A DNA stretch of 64,000 bases from Paractinoplanes brasiliensis (GTDB lineage: Bacteria; Actinomycetota; Actinomycetes; Mycobacteriales; Micromonosporaceae). The position numbers and the translations under genes were made by a program. Of this stretch, positions 51,445 through 58,899 are shown one piece after another. The notes beneath the pieces are model-generated. The model was not told the DNA's origin. It did not search any database and worked only from the letters and a program-made list of their open reading frames with translations. Numbering within the stretch: position 1 is the first letter of the stretch; every line of letters starts with the position of its first letter. The DNA is taken from the NCBI RefSeq assembly GCF_004362215.1, contig NZ_SNWR01000001.1, forward strand, positions 1,984,001-2,048,000. The letters run 5' to 3'.

Positions 51445-52224
51445 TCAATCCTTCCGGGGCTCGTAGACGGCATTGCGATCAACGGTGGTGTAGATGTCCA
51501 TGGCGATCGGGTTACGGCGTTCCTCGGCGATCTGCCCGAGCAGGCCGGCCGCCCGCGCCAGCAGGGCGAACCCGCGCAGCAGGTCGGTCGGCAGTCCCAG
51601 GTCGGCCAGCGCCGCGCCGCACACGCCGGCGCCGTTGAGCGGCAGCCGCCGGCCCAGCGCCTCGGGGTGCACCCGGCCGATCGCCTCGAACAGCCGCAGG
51701 TGCGGGCCGCGCAGCCCCTCCTCCTCGGCTATCCGGATCAGCACGGGCGTACGGGGGTCCTCGTCCTTGTGGACGGGGTGGCCCAGCCCCGGGATGAAGC
51801 GCTTGGCGGCCTTGGCCTTTCTCACCGCCTCCAGCGCGATCACGTCGTAGTCGCGTTCGACGCCGGCCTCGACCAGGGTGGCCGCCAGGAACTGCCCGCA
51901 GTCCTCGGTGACGCCGAGGAAGCGGGAGCCGCCGCCGAGCAGCCCGGCCGCCATCGCGCCCTGCAGGGAATCGGGCGCCGACAGGTACGTCAGGCGGGCC
52001 GCAATCGCGGTGGGCGTGAACCCGTGGTCGGCCAGCGCGACCAGCACGGCCTCGAAGACGCGGACCTCGCCGGGGGTGGGACGACGCCCGGCGACCAGCC
52101 AGAAGGCCAGCTCGCCGAAACCCACCTTGCCCATCAGGTCGGCCGCCAGGTCCTGGCCCAGCAGCGAGATGGTCTCGGGGGTCGACGTGCCCAGGCCGGT
52201 CGGGAAGCTCAGCTCCTCAGCCAC
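51445..52224 (-). CDS. Citrate synthase-like/citryl-CoA lyase family protein
   Basis: A 259-residue protein of the citrate synthase superfamily, about 150 residues shorter than true citrate synthase. The active-site His segment reads FIPGLGHPVHKDEDPRTPVL, which fits the citrate synthase signature, and the second His region is LGGGSRFLGVTEDCGQFL. Short members include citryl-CoA lyases that cleave the acyl-CoA. GTG 52224 is preferred (GGAGAT six bases upstream), overlapping the caiB stop by 16 bases. A role cleaving a CoA-activated product of ring opening is plausible, not shown. Confidence 0.8.
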   Translation of the reverse strand: MAEELSFPTGLGTSTPETISLLGQDLAADLMGKVGFGELAFWLVAGRRPTPGEVRVFEAVLVALADHGFTPTAIAARLTYLSAPDSLQGAMAAGLLGGGSRFLGVTEDCGQFLAATLVEAGVERDYDVIALEAVRKAKAAKRFIPGLGHPVHKDEDPRTPVLIRIAEEEGLRGPHLRLFEAIGRVHPEALGRRLPLNGAGVCGAALADLGLPTDLLRGFALLARAAGLLGQIAEERRNPIAMDIYTTVDRNAVYEPRKD

Positions 52225-53339
52225 TTGCGGATCTCCTCGCCGTGCTCGTCCAGCCCGGGCGGCGGCAGCTCGTACCGCGGCCGGGTCTCGCTGAAGGTGA
52301 TGGGGTTGCGGATACCGGGCACGCCGCCGGTGGTGACCACGGGGTCGAGCCCGACCTCCTCGGCGAACGCGACGCCGCCGTCGATCGTGTTGATCGGGGC
52401 GCACGGGACGCCGGCCGCGATCAGGTCGCGGAACCATTCGTCCTTCGTACGGGTGGCCAGCCGCTCGACCAGGATCGGGCGCAGGGCCTCACGGTTGGCC
52501 GTACGGTCCTGGTTGCGCCCGAACCGCGGGTCGGACGGCAGGCCGGGCAGGTCGAGCACCTGGCACAGCTTGCGGAACTGCCCGTCGTTGCCCGCGATCA
52601 CGATCAGCTCGCCGTCGGCGGTGGGCAGTGGCTCGTACGGGAAAAGGCTGGGGTGCGCGTTGCCCATGCGGAACGGGACGGTTCCGCCGGCGACGTACCC
52701 GCTGGAATGGTTGACCAGGCCGGACAGCGCCGAGCTGAGCAGGTTCACCTCGACGTGCTGGCCGCGCCCGGTGGCCGCGCGGTGGTGCAGGGCGGCGAGG
52801 ATCCCGATGTTGGCGTGCATGCCCGCCATGACGTCGAAGACCGAGATGCCGGCCCGGTACGGCGATCCGTCCGGGTCGCCGGTGAGGCTCATCAGACCCG
52901 AGATGGCCTGCACCATCAGGTCGTAACCGGGCAGGCTCGCGCCCTCGCCGGCGCCGAAACCGCTGATGCTGGCGTAGACGACCTTCTCGTTGGCCGCGGC
53001 CACGGTGTCGTAGTCCAGCCCGAACCGCTTGAGCCCGCCCGGCCGGAAGTTCTCGATCATGATGTCGGCACGGCGCGCCAGCTCCCGCGCGTCGGCCAGA
53101 TCGTCGGAGTTCTTCAGATCGAGCACGATTGATCGCTTGTTGCGGTTGATGCCGAGGTAGTACGTGGACACGTCGTCGCGGACCGGCGGCATCCACGTCC
53201 GGGTGTCGTCGCCGGACGGACCCTCCACCTTGATCACCGTCGCGCCGAGGTCGGCCAGGAGCATGGTCGCGTACGGCCCGGCGAGGATCCGGGAGAAGTC
53301 GGCAACCACGAGGCCGGTCAGGGGACCTTGCTCAGACAT
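52209..53339 (-). CDS. CaiB/BaiF family CoA-transferase
   Basis: A 376-residue family III CoA-transferase, which moves CoA between carboxylic acids. Motifs: TGLVVADFSRILAGPYATMLLADLGATVIKVE, the catalytic Asp in LPGYDLMVQAISGLM, RAGISVFDVMAG and PFRMGNAHPSL. It is the first gene of the minus-strand catabolic operon, divergent from the amidohydrolase gene. It would activate a carboxylate for the lyase downstream. Confidence 0.92.
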   Translation of the reverse strand: MSEQGPLTGLVVADFSRILAGPYATMLLADLGATVIKVEGPSGDDTRTWMPPVRDDVSTYYLGINRNKRSIVLDLKNSDDLADARELARRADIMIENFRPGGLKRFGLDYDTVAAANEKVVYASISGFGAGEGASLPGYDLMVQAISGLMSLTGDPDGSPYRAGISVFDVMAGMHANIGILAALHHRAATGRGQHVEVNLLSSALSGLVNHSSGYVAGGTVPFRMGNAHPSLFPYEPLPTADGELIVIAGNDGQFRKLCQVLDLPGLPSDPRFGRNQDRTANREALRPILVERLATRTKDEWFRDLIAAGVPCAPINTIDGGVAFAEEVGLDPVVTTGGVPGIRNPITFSETRPRYELPPPGLDEHGEEIRKWLRS

Positions 53340-53476
53340 GCAAACCGCCCGTTCTGCGGACACCCGTCCGCGCAATCAGCTTGCCCTCGCCCACCTGCGC
53401 TGTCAACGACCTGTTGATCTCGCCGAAACAAACTGTTGACCCGGCAAGTGACCGGGAGCACACTGACGCCGATCGG

Positions 53477-53497
53477 ACTGACCGTTCAGCGGACAGT
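53477..53497. promoter_or_regulatory. Imperfect inverted repeat, candidate IclR operator
   Basis: ACTGACCG-TTCAG-CGGACAGT: eight-base arms, one mismatch, five-base spacer, in the 185-base gap between divergent caiB and the amidohydrolase. Flanking TCGG/CCGA (outer arms) extends the symmetry. Such spacing is normal for regulators at divergent promoters. Confidence 0.55.
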
Positions 53498-53524
53498 GGT
53501 CCGAAATCTCGGAGAGGATGCCCG

Positions 53525-54910
53525 ATGATCTTCCGCAATGGCCTGGTTCTGACGATGGACGACGCGCACACCGTGCTGGAGAACGCCGACGTGCTGATCG
53601 TCGACGACAAGATCGCCGAGATCGGACCGAACCTGACCGCCCCCGACGGCCACGAGGAGGTCGACGCCACCGGCGGCATCATCATGCCCGGCATGATCGA
53701 CACCCACCGGCACATGTGGCAGACCGCGATGCGCGGCTACGGCGCCGACTGGACCCTCACGCAGTACTTCGTCTGGTATTACCTCGAGTCGGGCAGGCAC
53801 TTCCGGCCCGAGGACATCCACGCCGGCAACCTGCTCGGCGCGCTGGAGGCGATCGACTCCGGCGTGACCACCACCGTCGACTGGTCGCACGGCCTGCAGA
53901 CCGTCGACCACGCCGACGCCGCGGTCGACGCGCTCGAGGCTGTGCCCGGTCGCTTCGTCCTCGCGTACGGGAACATCCAGCAGGGGCCGTGGGAGTGGTC
54001 GACGTCGAAGGAGTTCCAGGACTTCTACCGCCGGCGCATCGACGGCGGCAAGCTGGCCGGGTTCCAGATGGCGTTCGACGTCACCGGCGACCCCGCGTTC
54101 CCCGAGAAGGCCGCCTTCGAGGTCGCGCGCGAGCTCGGCGTCTCCGTGACCACGCACGCCGGGGTCTGGGGCGCCACCAACGACGACGGCATCCGGCTCA
54201 TGCACGAGGGCGGCTTCATGAGCCCGGGCAACGTCTATGTCCACGCGGCCACGCTGTCCAGCGACTCCTACCACCGGATCGCGGCCAGCGGCGGCTCGGT
54301 GTCGGTGTCGACCGAGAGCGAGCAGAGCGCCGGACAGGGTTACCCGCCCACCTGGCAGCTGCGCCGGCACGGGATCGGAGTGTCGCTGTCGATGGACACC
54401 AGCGTGTGGTGGAGCGGCGACCTGTTCTCGGCGATGCGCACCACGCTCAGCGCCGACCGCGTCCGCGAGCACATGGAGGCGCACAGCAAGCAGGAGACGG
54501 TCACCCACCATCACCTGCGGGCCGAGCAGGTCGTCGACTGGGCCACCCGCGGCGGGGCCAAGGCGCTCGGCATGGACTCCTCGATCGGCGCGCTCACGCC
54601 GGGGCGTCAGGCCGACGTCGTGCTGATCAAGAACGATGCCTCCCCGGTGATGTTCCCGCTGCTCCACCCGTACGGGCATGTGGCTTTCCAGGCGGGGCGC
54701 GGCGACGTGCACACCGTGGTGGTGGGCGGCCGCACGGTCAAGCGGGACGGCAAGCTGGTCGACGGCGACCTGGCAGCGGCTCGGGCCAAGGTGAACGCCA
54801 CGGTCGACCACCTGCGCGAGACGCTGGGTGAACAAGCGTGGAAGCGGGGCATGAACCCGGACATCCCGGAGGCCCGGATCCTGCACAACCCCTACCAGTA
54901 CACCAAGTAG
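53525..54910 (+). CDS. Amidohydrolase/cytosine-deaminase-like hydrolase
   Basis: A 461-residue metal-dependent TIM-barrel hydrolase. H-x-H is GMIDTHRHMWQTAM, the later metal His in TTHAGVW and YVHAATL, and the Asp in LSMDTSVWW. The C-terminal beta-sandwich ends with HTVVVGGRTVKRDGKLVD. It is of the cytosine deaminase/N-substituted heterocycle branch. GAGAGG precedes ATG 53525. It is divergent from the catabolic operon and followed by the IclR gene, so it may supply a hydrolysed aromatic or heterocyclic substrate. Confidence 0.88.
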   Translation: MIFRNGLVLTMDDAHTVLENADVLIVDDKIAEIGPNLTAPDGHEEVDATGGIIMPGMIDTHRHMWQTAMRGYGADWTLTQYFVWYYLESGRHFRPEDIHAGNLLGALEAIDSGVTTTVDWSHGLQTVDHADAAVDALEAVPGRFVLAYGNIQQGPWEWSTSKEFQDFYRRRIDGGKLAGFQMAFDVTGDPAFPEKAAFEVARELGVSVTTHAGVWGATNDDGIRLMHEGGFMSPGNVYVHAATLSSDSYHRIAASGGSVSVSTESEQSAGQGYPPTWQLRRHGIGVSLSMDTSVWWSGDLFSAMRTTLSADRVREHMEAHSKQETVTHHHLRAEQVVDWATRGGAKALGMDSSIGALTPGRQADVVLIKNDASPVMFPLLHPYGHVAFQAGRGDVHTVVVGGRTVKRDGKLVDGDLAAARAKVNATVDHLRETLGEQAWKRGMNPDIPEARILHNPYQYTK

Positions 54911-54921
54911 GGTCCCGTTCC

Positions 54922-55725
54922 ATGACCGACATCGGAAGGGGCGCCGGGCCCGATTTCATCGAGGCGCTGGCACGTGGCCTCGACGTCCTGCGCTCCTTCC
55001 GGCCGGGCACGCCGGCGATGACGCTCAGCGAGATCGCCGGCCGCACGGGGCTCGCGCGGCCCACCGTACGCCGCATCCTGATCACACTCGAGGCCCTGGG
55101 TTACGTACGGGCCGACGGCCGGGGGTACGCGCTCACGCCGCGGGTGCTCGATCTCGGGATGGCGTACGTGAACGCCCTGAACATGTGGGACGTGGCGCGG
55201 CCGCACATGGAGAGGCTGGTCGCCCACACCAACGAGTCGACGTCGATGGCGCAGCTCGACGGGCACGACATCGTCTACGTGGCCCGGGTCGCCGTTCCCA
55301 AGATCGTCACGCTGGCGGTCACGATCGGCACCCGGTTCCCGGCCCCGGCCACCTCGATGGGCAAGGTGCTGCTGGCCGCGCTGCCCGCCGACGAGCTGGC
55401 CGCCGTGCTGGCCGAGCCGTCCCGTTCCGGGATCACGCCGCGCTGGCAGCCGTCGGCCGAGGAACTCGACACGTCGCTGCGCGAGGTGCGGGCCAAGGGG
55501 TGGGCGCTGGCCGACCAGGATCTCGCGCCGGGCGTCAGGTCGATCGCCACCGGCGTGCGGGGTGGGGACGGGCGCGTGGTGGCCGCGATCAACGTGACCG
55601 TCCACGCCGCCGAGACGTCGCTCGAGACGCTGCTCGACGAGCACCTGCCCAGGCTGCTGCGCACCGCCGCCGACATCGGGCACGACTGGTCACTGACCGC
55701 GGCAGTCCCCGCCGTCACCGTCTGA
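54922..55725 (+). CDS. IclR-family transcriptional regulator (PcaR/PobR-like)
   Basis: A 267-residue IclR regulator. The winged helix is MTLSEIAGRTGLARPTVRRIL, and the ligand-binding domain contains RVAVPKIVTLAVTIGTRFPA, SMGKVLLAALPADELAA, and GWALADQDLAPGVRSIA, features of the PcaR/PcaU/PobR branch that controls aromatic catabolism. It starts 11 bases after the amidohydrolase and should regulate the divergent operon, probably through the palindrome at 53477-53497. Confidence 0.92.
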   Translation: MTDIGRGAGPDFIEALARGLDVLRSFRPGTPAMTLSEIAGRTGLARPTVRRILITLEALGYVRADGRGYALTPRVLDLGMAYVNALNMWDVARPHMERLVAHTNESTSMAQLDGHDIVYVARVAVPKIVTLAVTIGTRFPAPATSMGKVLLAALPADELAAVLAEPSRSGITPRWQPSAEELDTSLREVRAKGWALADQDLAPGVRSIATGVRGGDGRVVAAINVTVHAAETSLETLLDEHLPRLLRTAADIGHDWSLTAAVPAVTV

Positions 55726-55730
55726 CAGCC

Positions 55731-55856
55731 CGCTCGCGCTGCGGTGACGCTCCGGCCGGGCCGGCCTCGACCGCCGCTCGCTCTCCGGTGACGCTCGGGC
55801 CGGGCCGGCCTCGACCGCCGCTCGCGCTGCGGTCAGGCTCGGGTCGTGCCACGCTG
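55731..55856. repeat. 44-bp intergenic tandem repeat, about 2.7 copies
   Basis: Copies begin at 55731, 55775 and 55819, exactly 44 bases apart, each with CGCTCGC(G/T)CT(G/C)CGGT and then GGCCGGGCCGGCCTCGACCGC (third copy diverged at its end). The array fills the gap between the IclR gene and the next small gene. No start codon sits inside it. Confidence 0.8.
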
Positions 55857-55861
55857 ATCGG

Positions 55862-56179
55862 GTGAGGCTGGTGACCGATCTCTTCGACCCCGAGCCCGTA
55901 CGGTGGGGGCTCCGCGGCGACCCGTGGGTCTGGCGCGCGATGTGCGAGCAACTCACCGGCCTGGCCCTGCCCCCGTCCGTCGGCGAGGTGGAGAGGCTGC
56001 TCAAGGCCACCTTCGACAGGGTCGTCAGCTGTAACCTGGCCACCGAGACAGCGCCCTGGGTGTACCGCGAGGAGTTCGCGCACGGCGGCATGTCCAGCGG
56101 CAGCGTGCACCTGGAGATGTGGCGGGCCGAGCTGCTGCCCACCCTCGTCGACCGGGCCCGCGGCAAGCTCGACGGCTGA
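55862..56179 (+). CDS. Hypothetical protein, 105 residues
   Basis: Starts at GTG 55862 at the end of a tandem-repeat array. The sequence (RLVTDLFDPEPVRWGLRGDP, then GEVERLLKATFDRVVSCNLA and WVYREEFAHGGMSSGSVHLE) is globular and polar, with Trp-rich N-terminus and no signal or helix in the membrane. No family recognised. It is convergent with the MarR gene, three bases apart. Confidence 0.55.
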   Translation: MRLVTDLFDPEPVRWGLRGDPWVWRAMCEQLTGLALPPSVGEVERLLKATFDRVVSCNLATETAPWVYREEFAHGGMSSGSVHLEMWRAELLPTLVDRARGKLDG

Positions 56180-56182
56180 GGC

Positions 56183-56743
56183 TCAGCAGGCGACGACGTC
56201 GTCGGGCTCGCCGGAGCCGTTGAGCGCCGCGTCGATCCGCTTGATGCTCTCGGGCGAGGCCGCCGCGGCGATCTCGTGGGTGACGCGTTGCAGCTGACGC
56301 ACCTGGGCCGGGGTCAGGTTGTCGAAGACCAGGCGACGAGCCTCCCGTACGTGGCCCGGCGCGGCCGCCACCAGCGCGGCGTAGCCCACCGGGGTGAGCA
56401 CGGCCTCGATGCATCTCCCCTCGCTGCCGCTGGTGCTGCGACGTGTCACGTATCCCTGTTTTTCGAGCCGGCTCACCGCGTGCGAGAGCCGCGACAGCGA
56501 ACCGCCGGCCAAATGCGCCAGCTGGGTCATCTGCACCGCGTGCTCCTCGGGCCGCGACAGCGACGACAGGATCGAGTACTCGAAGAAGTTGAGACCGGAG
56601 TCGCGTTTGAGCTGCGCGTCGATGGCGGTGGGCAGGGTCATCACCATCGCCACCAGCGTCATCCATGCCGCGGTTTCATCTCTGTCGAGCCAAGGGGCCT
56701 CGGGCTCCCGGCCCACCCGCTCGTGTGACGTGTCGCTGCTCAC
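56183..56743 (-). CDS. MarR-family transcriptional regulator
   Basis: A 186-residue winged-helix repressor: AIDAQLKRDSGLNFFEYSIL, MTQLAHLAGGSLSRLSHAVSRLEKQGYVTR (recognition helix) and RCIEAVLTPVG (wing). GTG 56743 is chosen; the longer frame starting at ATG 56812 would begin inside an operator palindrome (56805-56816). Two TTGAA-N2-TTCAA sites lie between it and the divergent azoreductase gene, suggesting control of both. Confidence 0.9.
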   Translation of the reverse strand: MSSDTSHERVGREPEAPWLDRDETAAWMTLVAMVMTLPTAIDAQLKRDSGLNFFEYSILSSLSRPEEHAVQMTQLAHLAGGSLSRLSHAVSRLEKQGYVTRRSTSGSEGRCIEAVLTPVGYAALVAAAPGHVREARRLVFDNLTPAQVRQLQRVTHEIAAAASPESIKRIDAALNGSGEPDDVVAC

Positions 56744-56770
56744 CCCCCAAAGAATACCGCCCTCCCGCAC

Positions 56771-56816
56771 TTGAATGTTCAACCCGACGGTGCCACCATC
56801 GTCCTTGAACATTCAA
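56771..56816. promoter_or_regulatory. Two MarR-type operator palindromes
   Basis: TTGAATGTTCAA (56771-56782) and TTGAACATTCAA (56805-56816) are near-identical TTGAA-N2-TTCAA palindromes, 34 bases apart centre to centre, in the 93-base divergent gap. The spacing is about three helical turns, so two dimers could bind the same face of DNA. Confidence 0.85.
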
Positions 56817-56836
56817 CCCGCTAGGGAGTTGGCATC

Positions 56837-57469
56837 ATGACCGTTCTGCGCATCGACTCGAGCATCCAGGGCCCCGCCTCCGCCTCGAGCGAGCTGGCCG
56901 ACGTGGCCGAGGCCGAGTGGACCGCCGTCCGCCCGGGCACCGCGTTCATCCGCCGGCACCTGGCCGCGTCGCCGTTGCCCGCCGAGGCCTGGGCCACCGC
57001 CGTGCTGGCCGGGTTCACGCCGCCCGAGCAGTGGACCGCCGAGCAGCGCGCCGCTCGTGAACTGGCCACCCGGCTGGCCTCCGAGCTGCGCGACGCCGAG
57101 GCCGCGATCCTGGCCCTCCCGCTCTACAACTGGGGCGTCTCGCAGCACGTCAAGACGTGGATGGACCTGGCCATGGCGGGTGGCGAGCAGGGCGAGAAGC
57201 TGCTCGAGGGCAAGCCCACGATCGTGCTGACCACGCGCGGTGGCGGCTACGGCCCGGGCACCCCGCGCGAGGGCTGGGACCACAACACCGCGTTCCTGCG
57301 CCGCATCATCGAAGACGTGTGGGGCGCCGAGCTCGTCCTGATCGAGCGCGAGCTGACCCTGGCCGCGGTCACCCCGGCGATGGCGCCGTTCATGGAGGCC
57401 GCCGATCTGATGAAGAAGGCCGCGCACGAGGCCGCTACGCACGCGGGTCGTAAGCTCGCGTCGCGCTGA
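56837..57469 (+). CDS. azoR: FMN-dependent NADH-azoreductase-type flavoprotein
   Basis: A 210-residue flavodoxin-like quinone/azo reductase. It begins VLRIDSSIQGPASASSELAD (FMN phosphate-binding loop), followed by LPLYNWGVSQHVKTWMD, the family Y-N-x-x-x-P/S-x-x-L-K pattern, and TTRGGGYGPGTPREGWDHN. It reduces quinones and azo compounds with NAD(P)H. It is divergent from the MarR gene, so a classic repressor/reductase pair induced by electrophiles. Confidence 0.9.
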   Translation: MTVLRIDSSIQGPASASSELADVAEAEWTAVRPGTAFIRRHLAASPLPAEAWATAVLAGFTPPEQWTAEQRAARELATRLASELRDAEAAILALPLYNWGVSQHVKTWMDLAMAGGEQGEKLLEGKPTIVLTTRGGGYGPGTPREGWDHNTAFLRRIIEDVWGAELVLIERELTLAAVTPAMAPFMEAADLMKKAAHEAATHAGRKLASR

Positions 57470-57541
57470 CACACCGTCGCCCAATTTTCGCGCGCTTGCG
57501 GGGCGGCGAAACCCCGCCGTCGATGCCTAAGATCGCCCGTC

Positions 57542-58795
57542 ATGGAGACGACGTTGGCGGCGGCGTACTGCGAGGGCTGGGACAACGGGTTGGTCAACCC
57601 GCTGACCCAGGACGCGGCCGAGGCCCGCGACTCCGCCGGCGAGCCGTACACCGTTGTTCTGCTCGCCGGTGGGCGCTTACACACCGTGCTCAACATCTCG
57701 TGGACAGAGGGTTACTGCGCGGTACTCAGGCACAACACGGCGGGCCACCGGATCGCCTCCCACGAACTCCGCCGCGCCCCCGAGGGCGACCTGTTCCTGC
57801 GGGAGTCGACGACGTGGGCGAGCCCCGCAGACGACGCCTCGGCCCGCCACCGCACGATGTGGCAGCTCGGCGGCCGCCGCCGCGACGAGATCGAACCCGA
57901 GGGCAGCCGGGGCCGGCCCCGCACGTTCGCCAACGACGGCCACACCCCGCCCCGGCTGCCGCTGCCCGCCTTCGGCCGCTGGCACGCCCTGCTCGACCGG
58001 GCGTCACGGGTGCACACCGAAGCCTGCGTCGCGCCGTACGCCGACGGGTGCGCCCTGCCGCACGAGCCCGGCGACCGGCACCGCATCACCGAGGCCGTCC
58101 CGCCGGACCTGCCCTCGCGGACCTCCGCCGAACGCCCCTGGTTCCCGCCCCGCCCCTTGCGGCCGCGCTCCTTGCCCACCCTGTTCCGCGACGGCGCCGA
58201 ACGTACGGCCGGCGACCGCCGCATGCGCATCTCCACCCACCCGGCCGGCAAACTCAACCTGCCCTCGGGCCGCCTCGTCGCCGCCGACCCGTCCGCCCTC
58301 GAATTCGACGAGGAACCGTTCCTGATGACGGTCTCGCCCGGGACCTACCCGGTCACGATCAGCCTGGCCACCTTCACCGACGACCCCGGTCACAGCCGGG
58401 TCGCCGCCGCCCGCCTCGACGTCAGCGACCGCCACCCGGTGCGCTGGGAACTGGCCCTGCGCGACGGCCAGGACCCGCTCGACCTCGGATACGGCGAGTT
58501 CTTCGGCTTCGGCGTGGACGCCGGCATCGCCTGCTTCGTCGACGAGACCAACAGCGCCCGCCTGAGCACCGAATGGGAATCGCTGCACCTGCAGGACCCC
58601 CGTTTCGCGTCGGTGGCCGCCGGCGACATGATCGCCTGGTCCAGCGGCTGGGGCGACGGCGCCTACCCGACATGGATCGGCCGCGACCACGAGAACCGCA
58701 TAACCTCGTTCATCGCCGACATGCTGCTCTTCCCCGGCGACGATCAAGCCCGATGCCGTGGCGGAACGGCGGGTCAGGACCGATGTCGTAGCTGA
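57542..58795 (+). CDS. DUF4241-domain protein
   Basis: A 417-residue protein. Residues about 225-395 match DUF4241 (AGKLNLPSGRLVAADPS, VTISLATF, VAAARLDVS, YGEFFGFGVDAGIACFVD, and GAYPTWIGRDHENRITSFIADMLLF). The N-terminal 150 residues form another domain with a Trp/His-rich patch (ISWTEGYCAVLRHNTAGHRIASHE). DUF4241 is of unknown function but often occurs next to toxin or immunity genes. The last 15 residues (ending GTAGQDRCRS) are encoded by the start of the 30-bp repeat array, so the original C-terminus may have been replaced. Confidence 0.75.
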   Translation: METTLAAAYCEGWDNGLVNPLTQDAAEARDSAGEPYTVVLLAGGRLHTVLNISWTEGYCAVLRHNTAGHRIASHELRRAPEGDLFLRESTTWASPADDASARHRTMWQLGGRRRDEIEPEGSRGRPRTFANDGHTPPRLPLPAFGRWHALLDRASRVHTEACVAPYADGCALPHEPGDRHRITEAVPPDLPSRTSAERPWFPPRPLRPRSLPTLFRDGAERTAGDRRMRISTHPAGKLNLPSGRLVAADPSALEFDEEPFLMTVSPGTYPVTISLATFTDDPGHSRVAAARLDVSDRHPVRWELALRDGQDPLDLGYGEFFGFGVDAGIACFVDETNSARLSTEWESLHLQDPRFASVAAGDMIAWSSGWGDGAYPTWIGRDHENRITSFIADMLLFPGDDQARCRGGTAGQDRCRS

Positions 58796-58840
58796 GGCGT
58801 GGGTCAAAGGCCGATGTCGTGGCTCAGTGGTGGGTGCAGA
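58750..58840. repeat. 30-bp tandem repeat at the 3' end of the DUF4241 gene
   Basis: Copies start at 58750, 58780 and 58811, each beginning CCGATG(T/C)CGT(A/G)G and containing GGCGTGGGTCA or similar, with a degenerate fourth (58841, CCGTTGCTCC). The stop codon of the DUF4241 gene lies inside. A GATGTCGTAGC (58782-58792) is repeated as its reverse complement at 58860-58870. The remaining bases to dnaJ contain no gene. Confidence 0.75.
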
Positions 58841-58899
58841 CCGTTGCTCCCGGCACCCCGCTACGACATCAAGCCCTTGGTCTTGACCTTGAAAGCCGC

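Noticed and set aside
56744..56812. Extended MarR start at ATG 56812
   Set aside because: It would add 23 residues without MarR similarity, and the ATG sits inside the second operator palindrome.
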